NCBI GenBank assembly: GCA_029005335.1
Contig: JAQXFT010000025.1
Span: 1-6,183 of the forward strand
DNA: 6,183 bases
Direction: 5' to 3'
Source: Oscillospiraceae bacterium
GTDB lineage: Bacteria > Bacillota > Clostridia > Oscillospirales > Ruminococcaceae
Of the stretch, positions 5,869 through 6,183 are shown piece after piece. Both the position numbers and the translations under genes were made by a program. A model generated the notes under the pieces. It had not been told where the DNA came from, made no database searches, and saw only the letters and a program-made list of their open reading frames with translations. Positions within the stretch are counted from its first letter, which is position 1. Each line of letters starts with the position of its first letter.

Positions 5869-6183
5869 ATGAATTTAAAGATTGCCGGAACTGTCAGCGA
5901 TTCAATCGTTGACGGTGACGGAATAAGGTTTACAATATTCGTGCAGGGCTGTCCGCACAGATGTAAAGGCTGTCACAATCCGCAGACTCATGACTTTGAG
6001 GGCGGAAAAATAATTTCTTCCGATGAACTTCTTGAAAAAATCAAAGGAAATCCGCTTCTTGCCGGCGTAACATTCAGCGGAGGCGAGCCTTTCTGTCAGG
6101 CTCATGAGCTTGCATTTCTTGCAAAGGAAATAAAAAAACTCGGGCTGAATATCGTTACATATACCGGATATGATTTTGAATAT
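5869..6183 (+). CDS. nrdG: Anaerobic ribonucleotide reductase activating protein (5' part, cut by window end)
   Basis: NrdG is the radical-SAM activase that uses S-adenosylmethionine and a 4Fe-4S cluster to create the glycyl radical on NrdD. The first 105 codons are present and the frame is open to the last base. The radical-SAM cluster motif CPHRCKGC gives C28, C32 and C35 (CxxxCxxC), followed by HNPQTHDF, typical of NrdG-type activases. FSGGEPF (69-75) contains the GGE segment that contacts S-adenosylmethionine. VDGDGIRFTIFVQGC (14-28) is the usual lead-in. The start is nine bases after the nrdD stop and has its own ribosome binding site. Glycyl-radical activases for pyruvate formate-lyase share the core motif, but the short N-terminus without extra cysteine clusters and the position behind nrdD point to NrdG. 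The remaining C-terminal part lies beyond the window. Confidence 0.95.
   Translation, partial: MNLKIAGTVSDSIVDGDGIRFTIFVQGCPHRCKGCHNPQTHDFEGGKIISSDELLEKIKGNPLLAGVTFSGGEPFCQAHELAFLAKEIKKLGLNIVTYTGYDFEY

Noticed and set aside
5902..6105. Minus-strand open frame opposite nrdG
   Set aside because: It is antisense to a clear radical-SAM coding region and has no recognisable domain.

Overview
The window reads as chromosomal DNA of an anaerobic, low-GC Firmicute, most likely a Ruminococcus-like member of the Oscillospiraceae. This rests on strong GGAGG-type ribosome binding sites, AT-rich intergenic DNA with TTGACA/TATAAT-type promoters, a class III (oxygen-sensitive) ribonucleotide reductase, and protein sequences that resemble clostridial homologues from memory. 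No database search was possible, so the taxon is an inference. All genes lie on the + strand, and no tRNA, rRNA, transposon, phage gene or CRISPR array was seen.

Region 1 (1-2322) is a citrate-to-2-oxoglutarate block. It holds the 3' end of an aconitase gene, a two-hairpin intergenic element, two small membrane-protein genes of unknown function, and a complete isocitrate dehydrogenase gene of the eukaryote-like NADP type, closed by a clean intrinsic terminator. Aconitase and isocitrate dehydrogenase catalyse consecutive steps that feed 2-oxoglutarate to glutamate synthesis. The two membrane-protein genes between them are the unexplained part.

Region 2 (2342-3334) is a single-gene unit with its own good promoter. 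It encodes a membrane-anchored extracytoplasmic protein with a Ser/Glu-rich linker and an SGNH-hydrolase-like domain whose catalytic residues look largely lost. It ends in a 28-bp perfect palindrome whose core is an exact match to the NrdR-box consensus.

Region 3 (3335-6183) is the anaerobic ribonucleotide reductase operon: a regulatory region with a TTGACA-N17-TATACT promoter and an NrdR-box-like site in the leader, then nrdD (complete) and nrdG (5' part, cut by the window end). NrdG is the radical-SAM activase that installs the glycyl radical on NrdD, and the two genes appear translationally coupled.

Most of the window is housekeeping. The points worth a second look are the exact NrdR box inside the upstream terminator, the odd box arrangement at nrdD, the degenerate SGNH protein, and the membrane-protein pair between acn and icd.
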